This document shows, piece after piece, positions 20,336 through 32,252 of a stretch of 64,000 bases of DNA (its first letter is position 1; each line of letters opens with the position of its first letter). This DNA comes from Phytophthora quininea. Taxonomy: Eukaryota > Oomycota > Peronosporomycetes > Peronosporales > Peronosporaceae. The notes below the pieces were generated by a model. It was not told the DNA's origin. It made no database searches and saw only the letters and a program-made list of their open reading frames with translations. Made by a program: the position numbers and the translations under genes. The DNA lies in contig JAAVTG010000733.1 in assembly GCA_011947345.1 (NCBI GenBank), positions 18,584 to 82,583 of the forward strand, given 5' to 3'.

Positions 20336-23300
20336 ATGCGCATGCGGTTGCGTGCGCCCGACGAGCCCGAGGCCGAGAACAGCTACGAGGGCGACGGACT
20401 CATGATCTCGGCGCCATCCACCCCGGAGCGCCGCATCCTGCCGCTGGACGTGGGCTCACCCGAGTACATCGAGGAGCGGCTGGACAACCTCAAGCGCCGC
20501 CCCAAGTGGATAGACTTTTAGACCAGTACGTCCAGGACCATCCGGGTAGCGATAGCGAAGACGAATCGCGGACGAGTGGAGGGAGGAGCAGAGCCAACAG
20601 ACGCCAGGGTTCCTTCGAACGGCGCTGTGGTCGCTGCTGGTTGTGACCTGTGCGCCGCTGCTGCTTGTCTGCAGCCCGTGTCTTCGACACAAGGGCGTTG
20701 GGTAAGGAGTTAGAGCTGTGCACAGTTAATTTACTATTGAATCTGAGCTGTTACTCTGTGTGGTGATGCAGGTTCTGGCCGTTAGGATGCCGCTCGATGA
20801 AGGAGCTGGTAGGATGTGCAGCATCAAATGTGGCGTTCATACTGCTTGGGTTAACGCTGATGTACTGGACAATTTGCCATGAACTGCCGGATTTCAGACA
20901 TGTGGGCAGCATGGAGGTGGCTCTGGTGCGAAGGCACGAGAGATCCAGAGATCCGTGGATATGTGCAACTCGGCACTGCTCCAGTGGGAACAGACGGTTG
21001 CTCAAGAGCTCTGCATGCCTGTGGGGATCGATGGATCGCTGCTATTCTTGAATGGTTACCTGCTGCTGCATTGCCACCGGCGATGGGCTCGATATGTGAT
21101 GGTGGCAATCGCGCTACTGTTTGCCGTGGATATGCCGTCCAAGCTGTATGGAGCTACATTCCCTGCACCTGAGATTCTTAAAGTGGACCCGACATATGCA
21201 ATGGTAAATGAAGAGATCGTCGTAGCGTTGGATGGCAAGAATCTAAAGCCAGGAGGAAGTGTGGCTTGGGTTGCTTACTGGGGCTGCGCAACCACGTCCA
21301 ACGTGGACGCATGCGAGAAGCAGTTCCCATCGACGTTCGAGGATGGAGTAGTTCCGGTTACTTTCAAGTCTCTGGACCACTATATTCCGTGCTATCGCGA
21401 CCCGCCAAATCCACTCAAAGCGCAGGAATACCAATGCTATGCAAACGTTCGGATTCGTGTCAAAGATAAACACAGTATCCCTGGATGGTCCAGAGGGACC
21501 CCTCAAGCATCGCAAGACTTGCGGCCAGCAGAAGTAAAGAGAGGCTCCATTCTGATGAGATGCACGATGAAAAACAACTGTTGAGGTACAATTGCTGGAC
21601 AACGCGGAAGAATATATTTCTGAAGAGCGCTTTTTTCTCCTGAAGGCGTGGATACTCGTGGAGACATCCAGTCTGATATTTCACAAGAAGAATCTGTGGA
21701 TTCTACTGACTTCGCGCAAGATGACAACCTGGAAGGAACGCCTGTTGAGGATATTGCAGAACAAAATAGCTCCACCGTGCTAGCCATTGAGGATGAAAAA
21801 TCGGATGAGCTACGAGTGAAAGATCCTGAAACGACTATTACTGGTGAGAATACGACGACAAACGAAGGACATATCGACGTGGAAGATGCAAACTCAGTTA
21901 GTACAGTCAACATCGTTGAGCTAAGCGACCAAGAATATGTGATGACTCCCGAGAATTCAGAGATATACGCCGAACTAGTTGATTCTGAGCAAGACGGACT
22001 TCAGACAGTAGTTGATACATCTGATGTAATGGAGACTGATCTCCCGGAAGTGACAAAGCTCGAAGACGAAGAGGGAGAAACGAGCTGGATTACTACAGGC
22101 GATGACATCATTGAGGAAACGAAGGCCTCCGAACTCGTTGATACCTCTACTATCCTCGAAGAAGACCTGGAGGGAACGGAAGTTAGTATTGCAACTCAAA
22201 ATGAAGAAGGAAGTGATGACACTGTCGCCGAACCAGCTCGTGATGAAGTGACTCCACAGCTGAACCCGGTTATCGTTGCCGATAACGACGAAGACACAGC
22301 TTTTGGTATGGAAGCTAAAGACATTTCCGAGGAGAACGAAAAATCGATACCCAGCGAGACCGATCAGGATGGTGGCGAGGACGAAGCTGCGAAAGACGAA
22401 AAACTGAGTTCATCGTCTATTGTTGACAGCAACGAGGAAACCAAAACTGTCGAGCTGGATGCCCAAGAAAATCTAATGGCAGCCAAAAACGATACAACAG
22501 AGACTAAAGCAGCGGGTCGTGATGGTGTGCTTAACGAAATAACGCCTAAAGAGGAAAGTGGAAAGGGTGATCCAGTTGAGCAAAACCAAGGTACACAATT
22601 CAGCGAGCTGGAGCACGACGATCTTAACGAGGGCATGATAACAAAAGAAGGCAGTGATGTGACAGAAGAGGAGACACGAATTGCAAAGCTAAATGTGCAG
22701 GACGGTGAAACTTCACCCTGCTCCGGCCAAACTCGAGGAAAGAGACGCAGAGGCTCGTGAGCCAGAACAAGACGATTTTCTACCTATCCTCAATGCAGTG
22801 CAGGAGTCAAATGCTGACACGGAACAACAAGTGGATTTTGCTACATCTAACACTGACGATGAAGTGTCAAATGTGCTGAGCATTTTGAAAGACGAGAAGA
22901 CCAGTCTGATTATTGTCATGGAAGACGACATGAAAGACAATTTGGATGGCCCAACGGACGAAGGCGGCGAAGATTCTGAAGATATGTCAACAGATATTGC
23001 GACCTCGAATTCTGTTGAGAGTGAGATTATTGCTACCACTGAAAAGATTTCAGAAATCAGCGATGCACTGAAAGAAGTCGAGGTGACTGTCAAAGCGGAT
23101 GCAAACGTTCTTGTGGACACAACCCAAAGTGATGATGTAGTATCGCTCGTAGAGACAACTGCAATTGGGGACAAGGCAACAGTCCCCGACGACCTAGTGG
23201 AGGTGACAACAACGACGGAGAGCAAAGTTCAAGACGAAAATCCACTCGGAAAGAGACACAAGTGGAACGAATTTAACTCCCCAGTCGGAAAACTTGCCAA

Positions 23301-23544
23301 AGCGATCAAGCAGATGTCGGTGACATCCATGCTTCAAGATATGACTGAGGGTACGGCAACGGGCAACCAGAAATCTGGCACGGAGTCAAAACCCGATCCG
23401 AGCGATACCAACGCGGGCGCTACAGCTCCTGCTAAGCGCTCTAAGAAGCGGAAGACCCCAGCGGGCCGAAAAGCCAAGAACTCTCGCGATGCAGAAGTGG
23501 AGTCGATTGTCGCGGAGGCTGCCGGACACACCGCTGCGGTTTGA
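20336..23544 (+). CDS. Membrane protein with Cys-containing lumenal domain and long acidic tail
   Basis: Not assigned to a named family. From the ATG at 20336 there is a soluble N-terminus (PEYIEERLDNLKRRPKWIDF, then LDQYVQDHPG after correcting TTTT at 20516-20519). A hydrophobic segment (LLVVTCAPLLLVC) precedes an intron at 20702-20771. Two or three further hydrophobic segments follow (NVAFILLGLTLMYW; LLFLNGYLLLHC; MVAIALLFAV). Next comes a domain starting EILKVDPTYAMVNEEIVVAL with several cysteines, possibly an IPT/TIG fold. From 21640 the tail is strongly Glu/Asp/Thr-rich for about 550 residues, ending in a basic nuclear-signal-like stretch (PAKRSKKRKTPAGRKAKNSR). Frame breaks near 20640, 20920, 21495, 21640 and 22720 leave some doubt that head and tail are one gene. 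Confidence 0.6.
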
Positions 23545-23660
23545 TGGGAGAGCCTCGAATATAGTTTCATGATAGTTTTTTTCAGCATTCAACAAGATGC
23601 CTAGTGTTGGTGCATTTAGCTTCACAGGTTCACACCTCACACGAAAAAATCGAGTCCTTT

Positions 23661-24857
23661 CTACACAACGGATGCCGACTCAGACGACGTTTGTGCACCA
23701 GCAATGGCGTCACGAAGAACCTCCGCAAGCCTGTAAAACTTCGCGCTTTCAAGCTGCGCGTTCACCCGATTTGTTTCGCACAGTTTCTCTTGCAATGCAA
23801 TTTTCTGCTCCATGTGCTTTTCTCGTAGTGCCAGCTCGCGCTCACGCAGCTCTACCTCTTTCTTAAAGCGCATCTTGTCGAACTCGAGGCGCTCTCGGTC
23901 CAGCGCGATCTGCTCCGTCAGATGCTTTTCATAATCAAATGCCCCTCGAGACGACGCTGCACTTGAGGCTGTAGCAAGCACACAAGTGGTTTAGAACAGA
24001 TGCATTCACAATACGATCGAATGCATGCCTTACCGTTGTAGCTCTAGCGAGAACAACCCATTCAACGAGGAATGAAGTACCGTCAGAAAACAAAAAGACC
24101 ACATAACGTCAATGACTCACCAGTGATGCTGTAAGTTGTGCGGCACCATTGTGCCCAGCTCCATTCAGCCCACTCGACGCATTCTGAGCGGCTTGTGCTG
24201 CTACATGCTGCGCCTCCGCCGTCGCTTGTGCCTGTGCCAGAGCTTGAGCCTGCGCTTGGGCGTACGCCATCTCCGAGTCGCCATTGAGCGTCGATCCTCC
24301 CAGAACATCGTCCACCATGGGCAGGTGGTCATACAGCTCTCCCTGCCCTTGCAGCTGCAGGAACCTAGCTCGCACTGCCTCCTGCTTGGGCAGCAGCTCG
24401 TACTCCCCCAGCGGCGTGGGTGGGCGCCCACCAAGTGGCTGCGGATGTTGTCTACTCGGAATGCACGGAAGAATTTGGTGGTGGTCAGCGAGCGCCGCCG
24501 CCGCTTCTTAGAGTCGTTGCCAGCCTCGGCGTCCGCCTGCACCAGCTGCTCGTACTTGCCCTCGCGCCCGAAGGTCTTGCACAAGCCGCACATGGCCAGT
24601 AGAACCTCACCAGACACGGGGTCCCGCTCCACCACCGTCAGTCCGAACTCCATCTCATACTTGGGTTGCCAGTTGTGGCGCTTGGACTGCTTGAGAGCCG
24701 CAGCGCGTCGTTTCTGCGCCTCTTGTGCGACCTCGTTCTGCTCGGCTGTGTCGTCCTCGCGCTTCCGACGTACGCCAGTGAGCTGGTCGGCGTCTAGGGG
24801 CGATGATGGCACCAGGAGCTGTTCGCTCGCGGCGGCAGTGTCCGCATGGGCCTCCAT
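23661..24857 (-). CDS. Zinc-finger (BED-like) and coiled-coil protein with a candidate microexon
   Basis: The start ATG at 24857 gives MEAHADTAAASEQLL. The N-terminal half has a putative zinc site: CGLCKTFGREGKY, a basic stretch (KKRRRRSL), then FFRAFRVDNIRSHL and GAH, a C..C...H..H arrangement reminiscent of BED-type fingers. After a frame fix near 24428 it reads PLGEYELLPKQEAVRARFLQ, then an Ala/Gln-rich stretch (AQAQAQALAQAQATAEAQ). The last exon (23661-23968) is a charged coiled coil rich in Glu, Arg and Leu (LDRERLEFDKMRFKKEVELR). The exons join in phase only if a 10-nt exon at 24034-24043 is included between introns 24044-24120 and 23969-24033. Probably a DNA-binding regulator, function unproven. 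Divergent from the gene at 24959. Confidence 0.65.
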
Positions 24858-24958
24858 CGTTCCCAGTCAAAATATGACGATATAAATTGACAATAAAGTC
24901 AAATTGTTGAAGGCAAGTTGTTGTCTATTGATAACTTGACGCAGACATCCATTTCTCG
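24858..24958. promoter_or_regulatory. 101-bp divergent promoter
   Basis: The gap between divergent ATGs. It contains a small inverted repeat, TTGAC at 24887-24891 and GTCAA at 24898-24902, and a second GTCA..TGAC pair just to its left (about 24866-24878). Together they give a near-symmetric cluster of TGAC words, which could bind a bZIP-type or homeodomain factor. No known oomycete factor is assigned. Confidence 0.35.
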
Positions 24959-26499
24959 ATGCCGGAAGCGATTGCCACCAAGCCCAAGAGTGCGAGTATG
25001 ACTCGACGCAATTCCACGGGTAGTCCCAGTGCGACAAGATCGGCTGAAGCGAAGGAGTTGAGCAAGCACAAGTACGACTCTCCGTTCGACGTGAGCCTCG
25101 TCGCCGCGAGGAAGAAGTCGCAGCAGGAGCGACTGTGGGAGATTTTCACCACGTACGCGCTGCAGATCTCGAGCGAAGACCCGACGAGGATTCGCATCGT
25201 GAATGTTGTCAAGTTGCTGCAAGACTGCGGCATCATCGATGACACTAATTCAGAGGAGGCGAAAATGGTCGAGAAGGAGGTCACCATCGTGTGCGAGGCC
25301 TTTCTAAAAGCCCACCCGACTGACCGAGATAGCAGCAAGAAGCTCGACTTCACTGCGTTCCTAGCACTACTGCTGCATTTCGCCAAAATGGTAAGTGAGC
25401 TAGTTACAGATGAAAAGGTTTCATCTCAACTCTATTTCTTTTTGCTTGCGTGCAGTCTGGTGATCGAGATCCGAGCCGAGCGTACGACTCGCTGGTGCGT
25501 ACATGTCTGGAGAAGCAGCAAAAGACGAGGTAAGTCTGGCATTTTTTTAACGATAGTAAGCTGATGCCTGTTGTAGAGTTCGCGGCGTGGTTTCCCAGGA
25601 AGTAGAGGACTGCAAGAAGGTGCTCACTGCATTCGAGGACCCTCTCACAAAGGTAGCGTTTGCATACATTTGAGACCATGATTGCTTTCTTTTCTGACAT
25701 GTTATCGCTCAGATTTTCTTGTATTATGCAGCTCAAAGCCACAGCAAACTTGAGAAGATTGACCCGAAAATGGATCAGCTCAGTCCGTCACACATGGGCT
25801 ATGTCGAGGCGGTAGCGTTCGCCCGAAAATACGGGATTATTGCTCACAGTGTGATGACAACGACCGAGTTTGCCACAATTTATATCGACAGTCTTCCCAA
25901 GGCTCCTACTACAGAGTACGACCGTGTGTTGACGTACGCGGCTTTCTGTGAGCTGCTCGTGCGGTTGGCCAAGAAAGCATGCACCACCAAAATATTTCCG
26001 CAGAGCGGAGCTTAAAGTAAGCAAACTTTCATTTTGGTCATCAAATATGTAAACTAATCTTCTTCCTGTATCACAGAGGTTTGCTCCAAGTGATGTGGCT
26101 TGCCTTGGCATCCACGTCGCCTCGAGCGTTGAAGATTACTGACGTCCTCAAGTCAGATCGGATCGATGTATGTATTGCTATCCTTTTCAATTCTCGTTGC
26201 CACTTTTGTATTGATAATTGTCCTACTAGGTTACCAAGCACTTCCTCATTCACTTCGAAAAGTTTTGGAAGAGAGAGCGCTACGAGTGAGTTCACAACCA
26301 GCATTACTTGTTCTTCGCTCACTAACAGTGATCGTTCCCCGGCAGGAATTATTTCGGCGACCGGCCTATGGTGCCATCTCCTCCGAAATCATCTCTCATA
26401 CGTGGACAGAGTACAAATACAGACAACGCCAAGAAGCTGCAACGCAGGAACAGCGTGCAATTACCTGCACCTGCCGCATTGGAATCAAGAACGATGTAA
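24959..26499 (+). CDS. EF-hand-like (TPPP-like) helical protein, seven exons
   Basis: Not firmly assigned. The ATG at 24959 gives MPEAIATKPKSASMTRRNST. The body seems to hold two related helical modules, each with a LF/IF...Y start and a LTF/LTYAAF..LLxRLA end: LWEIFTTYALQISSEDP ... KLDFTAFLALLLHFAKM, and IFLYYAAQSHSKLEKIDP ... LTYAAFCELLVRLAKK. This is reminiscent of EF-hand or p25-alpha/TPPP folds, without canonical calcium loops. Introns: 25391-25455, 25530-25576 (47 bp, the shortest here), 25653-25712, 26017-26076, 26168-26229 and 26286-26345. The last exon reads ENYFGDRPMVPSPPK and ends TM, stop at 26497-26499. Frame breaks near 25985 and 26135. Converges with the RNA polymerase I gene, about 100 bp apart. 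Confidence 0.65.
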
Positions 26500-26601
26500 G
26501 CTCTTTTACAAAAGAACATGTATATTGTAGGCTCATGAACATGAAATGAACTTGCATGATGTACCTGTGCTCTTCTATTTGCTTTCTAATGATACCCTTG
26601 C

Positions 26602-29600
26602 TTATAATGCAACGGGTTGCATAAGCGTAAAGCTACCCGTGCCCACGCGTGCCGGCTGACCAAGCACCACACGTGCCGATGGACTTTGCAGCGTGTCCAC
26701 GAGGCCACCCATGGCAGCCTGCGACAAGAACTTCATGGACGTCTCGAATGTAATCTGCTGAATCGACGAGCCCTTGTAGTTCATGCCCATACGGTTCAGC
26801 GGCATGTACCCGCCCTGTGCTGTCATGTAGTCGGCCAGCAAGCTTAAGTGACGCGGATCCACGCTGATACCGTAGACACCGAACACATCATTGATCTGCT
26901 TTGAGACACTGGCGCGAGCAGCCTCAACACCGTACGTCTGCAGGACTTGGTAGATGTCATTTGTGGCCAGTTTGTTGACGTCGAGGATGTCGTCGAAGCC
27001 CCAAATCTCTTGGAAGTTAAGACCTTCAGTCTGCACGCATGGCTTCTCATCCTGATCATCGCCGAGGCGTTGGTTGATCAGGTAGCAGCGAGAGATACCC
27101 GGGCAGTACTGCACCAGAACCTGCTTGGAAACCTTCTCCACGAGCGGCACCATCAGCAGCGTTTTTGAGTGCGTCGGGAAACGCAAGTGCAGTTCCACGT
27201 AGTTCTTCTTCTCGTTACGCCCGCAGAAGACGAAGTATGGGTTCTTGCGCACGCTGTTACCAACCTCCAGAGATTCCATGCCATCAACATTGAAAGTCTT
27301 TTTCTGTTTCTTGGACTTCTTCGCGGCACCATTCTGCGTAGACTCGTCGTCCGAACTTGAGTCGTCGGTTTGCTTGTTATTGCCTGAGGTTTCATCATCG
27401 GAGTCGATGTCCGAGTCGTCGTTGTCGAGCTGTGCCTTGCGGATATTCTCGTCCTCCTCATCCATCTCACCATAGCCCTGCATTTCCTTACGGCTACCGA
27501 AGCGAAGAGTGCCCTGTTCCTCATCGTCATCATCGTCGTCGTCGTTCTTTTGCGAGTGTCGGCGGTCGATGTGCTGCGGAAATGGTTGGTTGTTGCTGCG
27601 GCGGCCACGGTGACACCGCTCTTCTTCATCTCGCGAGAAATGAGCGTAAGAAGGCGGGACACGAACTTCTTCCCTACACCCTCAAATACCTGTTCCGGAC
27701 TCAAGCCAAATACTCGTTTGATTTCCTTCAGCTCGAAGAACGTCAGACGAATGTGGTAGTCCCGCACCCAAAGGATACCGTTTTCGCTGCTGTGGAACTG
27801 ATCCTTCACCCGAATACCATCAGTAGTGTGAATGAGCTCTGACAGCGCAACCTGGTTGAGGCGCTGCTCGACTTCCTGGGCTCTTGATGAATCCACATCG
27901 TCACGGAGAGGAATGGTCATCATTGGAGTCGACATGTTGGCACTGGCCGTCATAATAATTTCACGCAGACGAGGAATACCCAGCGTCACGTTAGCGGCAC
28001 CATGACCGGCAAGGTGGAATGTGTTCAGGGTCATCTGTGTAGAAGGCTCACCGATACCCTGGGCAGCTAGGATACCAACGTTTTCGCCGGGTGCGCACAT
28101 ACTGCGCAGGTAGTTAACCCACACAAGCAGTTGGAAGGCATCAGGACTCACCACGTGCTTCGACTGCATCAATTCCCGGTCAATCTCACCGTCCTCAGCG
28201 TGCTTGCTCTTCTTGGACTTTTGCTCTTACGCTTCTTCAGCAGCTCCAGGCATTTACCCGGGTTACGCTTGTTGTAGCTACGGAGCTTGTCTTGGATTCT
28301 CTCCGAAATCAATCCAACGTGCTCGTTCAGGGGAGGTTCTGCATCACAGGGTCCTCGAGGGACATCTTGATAATGTCAACACGACCTGACATAGCGCGGG
28401 TAGCGTTCGTAGGCTTGCTCGACTTAAAGTTGGTAGTACGAGGAACGCCAAACGCCTTCAGACCAGTGTCGAGATACTGAATATCGTACTTGCAATCACG
28501 GCCATCAGCGTCCTCCTCGGCCACTGCTACGATTGTCGCAGCGTGGAAACCGAGCTCAATGTTTCCACGCTTCCATTTCGACTCGCCCTGTTTCAAACGA
28601 CGTGCCATAATCTTAACACCTGGCTTAAGGAGCGACGACGGGTTCTCGTAGTCATTCTCCTTAGCGTCGCGGACCTCTTGGTGGAGCTTCAACGGCTTCA
28701 TGATATCCAGCTTAGTGTTCTCGAAGAACTTGGCGTTAATACCGTACTTGTGCGAAATACTGCGGTGGTTCATTGCCTGGAAATTGAACTGCGCATCCTT
28801 GCCAGACAGCATAGCACCCTGCACCGGGTCAATACCGTCCTCACCGTACAAGAACTGAATGACGTTGCCGTCACTGTTGCGCACGGTGTGGTCATAGCCA
28901 ACTTGCAGGTCTTCCAGGTGCTTAATTAAACAACGCTGCAGGTAACCACTACGGCTGGTTTTCACAGCGGTATCGACAAGACCTTCGCGTCCAGCCATAC
29001 AATGGTGGTAGTACTCCTGCGGGCGAAGACCAGTCAGGAAACGATCGGTGACGTATCCGCCGGCGCGCGGGGCGGGGTCGAACGGCTCAAACGAGGGAAG
29101 CGAGCGACCACTGCACAGGATAGGGACACGACGACCCTCGAGGGCCTGCTGACCAAGACCACACGAAATTTGCGAGTGATTCACCATAGAACCCTTGGCA
29201 CCAGTCAACACCATAAGCGAGAAATTGTTTGCCGGGAATGCCTTCGATTGACCCGACGGCAGACACGTCTTGATAATGTCACTGTTAGAGCCGTGGACGC
29301 AACCCATCATGTGTGCATCAAGTGCCTTCGAGTTGTAGTCGGCATCAGGTCCAGACAGCAACGTACGCATGCGTTCACGAATCTGTCCGCGTTCTTCGTC
29401 GTTCATGCGGCGCTTCTTGCCACCATTTTCAGAAGCGCGCTTCTTTTCAAGCAGCTCCGTCAGTCCTGCGAATTCGGCATACGCCTCCTCGCCCATAACC
29501 TCCGAGTCTTCCACCAGCTTGCGGCGGCGCTTTTCTGCAGGTTTGTTCAGAGTCAAATCCTCCATAGCGCAAGTGTGGCCAGCAAACTGCAGGTAGCAAG

Positions 29601-32035
29601 TAAAAAGACGACCCAGCGCGGAAAGGAAGTCGGCCGCGATGCGTGCGCCGTAGACTTCGTAGCAAGCGTGAACCATACCGTACATGCTTGCACCAAACTG
29701 ACTCTTGTCAAGTACACCCTGAAGCAACTCGCCGTCGCGGAAAATCACAATGTGCTCGCCATTGGCTGTGCCGTACAAATCGCCCTTAATCTTGGCCTTG
29801 CTATCCAGGTTAAGCGGCGGAAGACCCTTTGTCAGCATTTTCAGCACCGACGTGATGACCTGTTTACCCGTCCAAAGCGCCTCAGGCTTCAGGATCGCCG
29901 GAGGCACCGTCTCGATGTGAGCCTTCTCGGCGCCGGCATCCTCCATACAAGCCCAAGCATTGTACAGCAGCTGCATGTACATGTCCTTGTTCAGGAATGT
30001 GTCACGCTGAGTAAGCTTGACACCAGAATCCACGTGATCCTGGATCAGACCCCGCAACGGCGATCCATCCGTCGGCACGATGTATTGGTTGTCGTTACAG
30101 GCAATGTTGTATGCCTCCGCGCGCGCCAGCTCATTCTGGGGAAATGCATGTTCATTTCATCACCATCGAAATCAGCGTTGAACGTATTACAGTTGGCGTA
30201 GTGCATACGGATAGTTTGCATCTTTGGGTTCGTCAGAACACGGGTAGTGTGAGCCATGATACTGGGCTTGTGCAGCGTCGGTTGTCGGTTCATCAAAACC
30301 ACATCACCAGTCTTCAAGTGACGCCACACGCGCTTCACACGGTTTTTGCTCGTGCCCTGAGCACTCGCAGAACGTGTGAGTAGTGTCTTGCTAATAGCCT
30401 CACGCTGGTGGGGAGTACGCTTGCTCAAGTCAATTAGGCGTCCAGTCTCGCTCTCTACGAAGTTAGCACCAGGGTGCACATCTGGTCCATTGATAACGAG
30501 CTGACGCATTTCCTCCACATTCCACGGCGTAACGGGCTGCGGATACGTGAGCGTCTTGGCAAAACGGAGCGGCACACCGATTTGGCTGGTACTGATGTAC
30601 GGGTCAGGCGAAATAACCGAACGAGCAGCGTAGTTAACACGCTTACCCATCATGTGCTTTCGGAAAAGACCTTCCTTCTTCTCGATCACCTGCTTAATGC
30701 CCTGGGCGACGTCAGTGCCTGGCTTGGCTTTGCTGCTATCCATCAACAGGTTCACACTGGTCTGCAGATCTGTCCACAAAGCGAGCTTGCGCGAGAGGTT
30801 GATCTGTTCTTCCTTCTCCGCATCACTGCCGTCCTCGTCCGAGGTGGTAGGAGCCTGTCGCTTGTAGTAGTCACCCTGAACAATACTCTCGCTGAGTCCC
30901 ATAATCTTGGACAAGTGCGAGTTCTGGGCGTGCTCGAATTGCTTGCCAGCCATGAACACAGGCGGGCGGAAGCGGGATGGCGCCACAGGAATGACGTTCA
31001 AAAGAATTTGCGCCAGCCTTCCGGTTTACGGCCAGGCGCACGGCCACTGGAAATGTTACGGTCTCCATATAGCAGCTCCATCAGACCGTCCTCGTTTTGC
31101 CACATCAACTGCAACTGTGACTGCACCTCCAGAGGAGGCAGGAATTTACTGCGGGAGGCCGAGTCTTCTGTCGTGGCGTACTTGCCATCATCCTCGATCT
31201 CCGATTCGGAGTCATCTCCATTCATGGGCTCGTCATCATTGTCCGACACGTTGCCACGGATCGTGTCAAGGGCCGACGTGACCGTCAGGTTCTTCGATCT
31301 GTTCACCTTGCGCGATCGTGCACTGAGTGCCTTTAAGAAAATCTTTGCGTTGGCGTCCTGTCGAATGGCCGGGGATATGGCCCCGCAGTTCTCGCACTTG
31401 TTCTTCATGCTCTTAAGGAACTCCGCCGCGAGCTTCTCGCGCTCAACTTCTGCGAGACGCGGCAGTGGACGCAGCAGCTGCGTCTTGCCGTGTGTGGAGC
31501 TGCTGCTCTTGGAGAGCGCGAGACGCTCGTACTCGTCCAGAATGGCCTGTTGGCGCTGGAACGTGCGCTGTGGCGGCTCGTCCTCGACGCCGTTGCGCTG
31601 CTCCAGGAGCTCGCCCAGCTGCGCAGCCTCGTCAATGAAGCCGTTGTCCAGCAGCAGGATCTTGACGCGGATGACGCGCGAGCGAGCGCTGGCCACGCGG
31701 AACTTGTGGCACGTGAAGCACTTGCGCTTGAGCAGGTTGAGCAGCACGTTGAAGAGCACGGGGTTGTACACGGGCACAGGCAGCTCGATGTGGCCCAGAT
31801 GGCCGGGACACTCCTTCTGTGTCTGGTGGCACGTTGGACAGATCATGTTAAAGTCCACGGGCCCGAGCGCCGGGTCGTAGAGGCCGCCCACGACAGGGTT
31901 GTTGAGCGCGTCGAAGCTCAGGCGGCTCGTGAGCTGCTTGACGCTCAGCTCGCGGATCTCGGCGTCGCTGTAGAAGCCGAAGGCCACCTCGGCGACCTCA
32001 TGGCGCAGCACGGTCTGGTCTGTGGCCGAGTCCAT
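26602..32035 (-). CDS. RPA1: DNA-directed RNA polymerase I largest subunit
   Basis: The catalytic subunit that transcribes rRNA genes in the nucleolus. From the ATG at 32035 ([14 protein letters not shown]) the order is an N-terminal zinc-binding region ([20 protein letters not shown], then CFTCHKFRV), a second Cys pair (CENCGA, about 31396), and a clamp segment [12 protein letters not shown]. Next come [20 protein letters not shown] and the metal site [10 protein letters not shown] (about 30150-30180). The bridge-helix/trigger-loop segment with [18 protein letters not shown] and [12 protein letters not shown] (about 27960-28060) is diagnostic of Pol I. Length about 1,810 residues, normal for the family. 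Apparently intronless, but broken by one-base deletions at 31000-31003, 30138-30141, 28330-28333 and 28219-28222 and near 27575, each at a homopolymer. An acidic insertion lies at about 27360-27560. The gene is surely functional in the organism. Confidence 0.95.
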
Positions 32036-32252
32036 GGCGACGGTCTCTGCTGGCAGGCCTCGGAATGGCGATGCACTGCGAGCGGTTGGAAATCTACTGG
32101 TGGGCACTAGGCGGCGTACAAAATTGGCGTAATTGTGGCCAGCCAGTCTCGACCAATCATCATAATGGAATCATGAGGTTACTAGAAATGGCTACATTTG
32201 TGTCAACTTGACCATGTTGCCCCTACGGTATCCGATCATCGAAAAAAACGCT
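32036..32252. promoter_or_regulatory. RPA1 promoter region, downstream of FKBP-cyclophilin gene
   Basis: 217 bp between the FKBP-cyclophilin stop and the RPA1 start, both on the reverse strand. A CCAAT box reads on the RPA1 strand at 32123-32127 (ATTGG on +), about 90 bp before the ATG, and a forward-strand CCAAT lies at 32153-32157. The segment must also hold the 3' end of the upstream gene. Confidence 0.4.

Noticed and set aside
28200..31010. Programmed ribosomal frameshifting to explain the breaks
   Set aside because: Too many sites in unrelated genes, no shared slippery heptamer, and the direction is always explained by one lost base.
29002..31880. Forward-strand ORFs of 399 and 468 codons
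   Set aside because: They lie antisense to conserved RNA polymerase I sequence and show Arg/Leu/His-rich composition typical of shadow frames.
26602..32035. RPA1 as a pseudogene
   Set aside because: Every break is a one-base change at a homopolymer and all catalytic motifs are intact, which fits sequencing error far better than decay.
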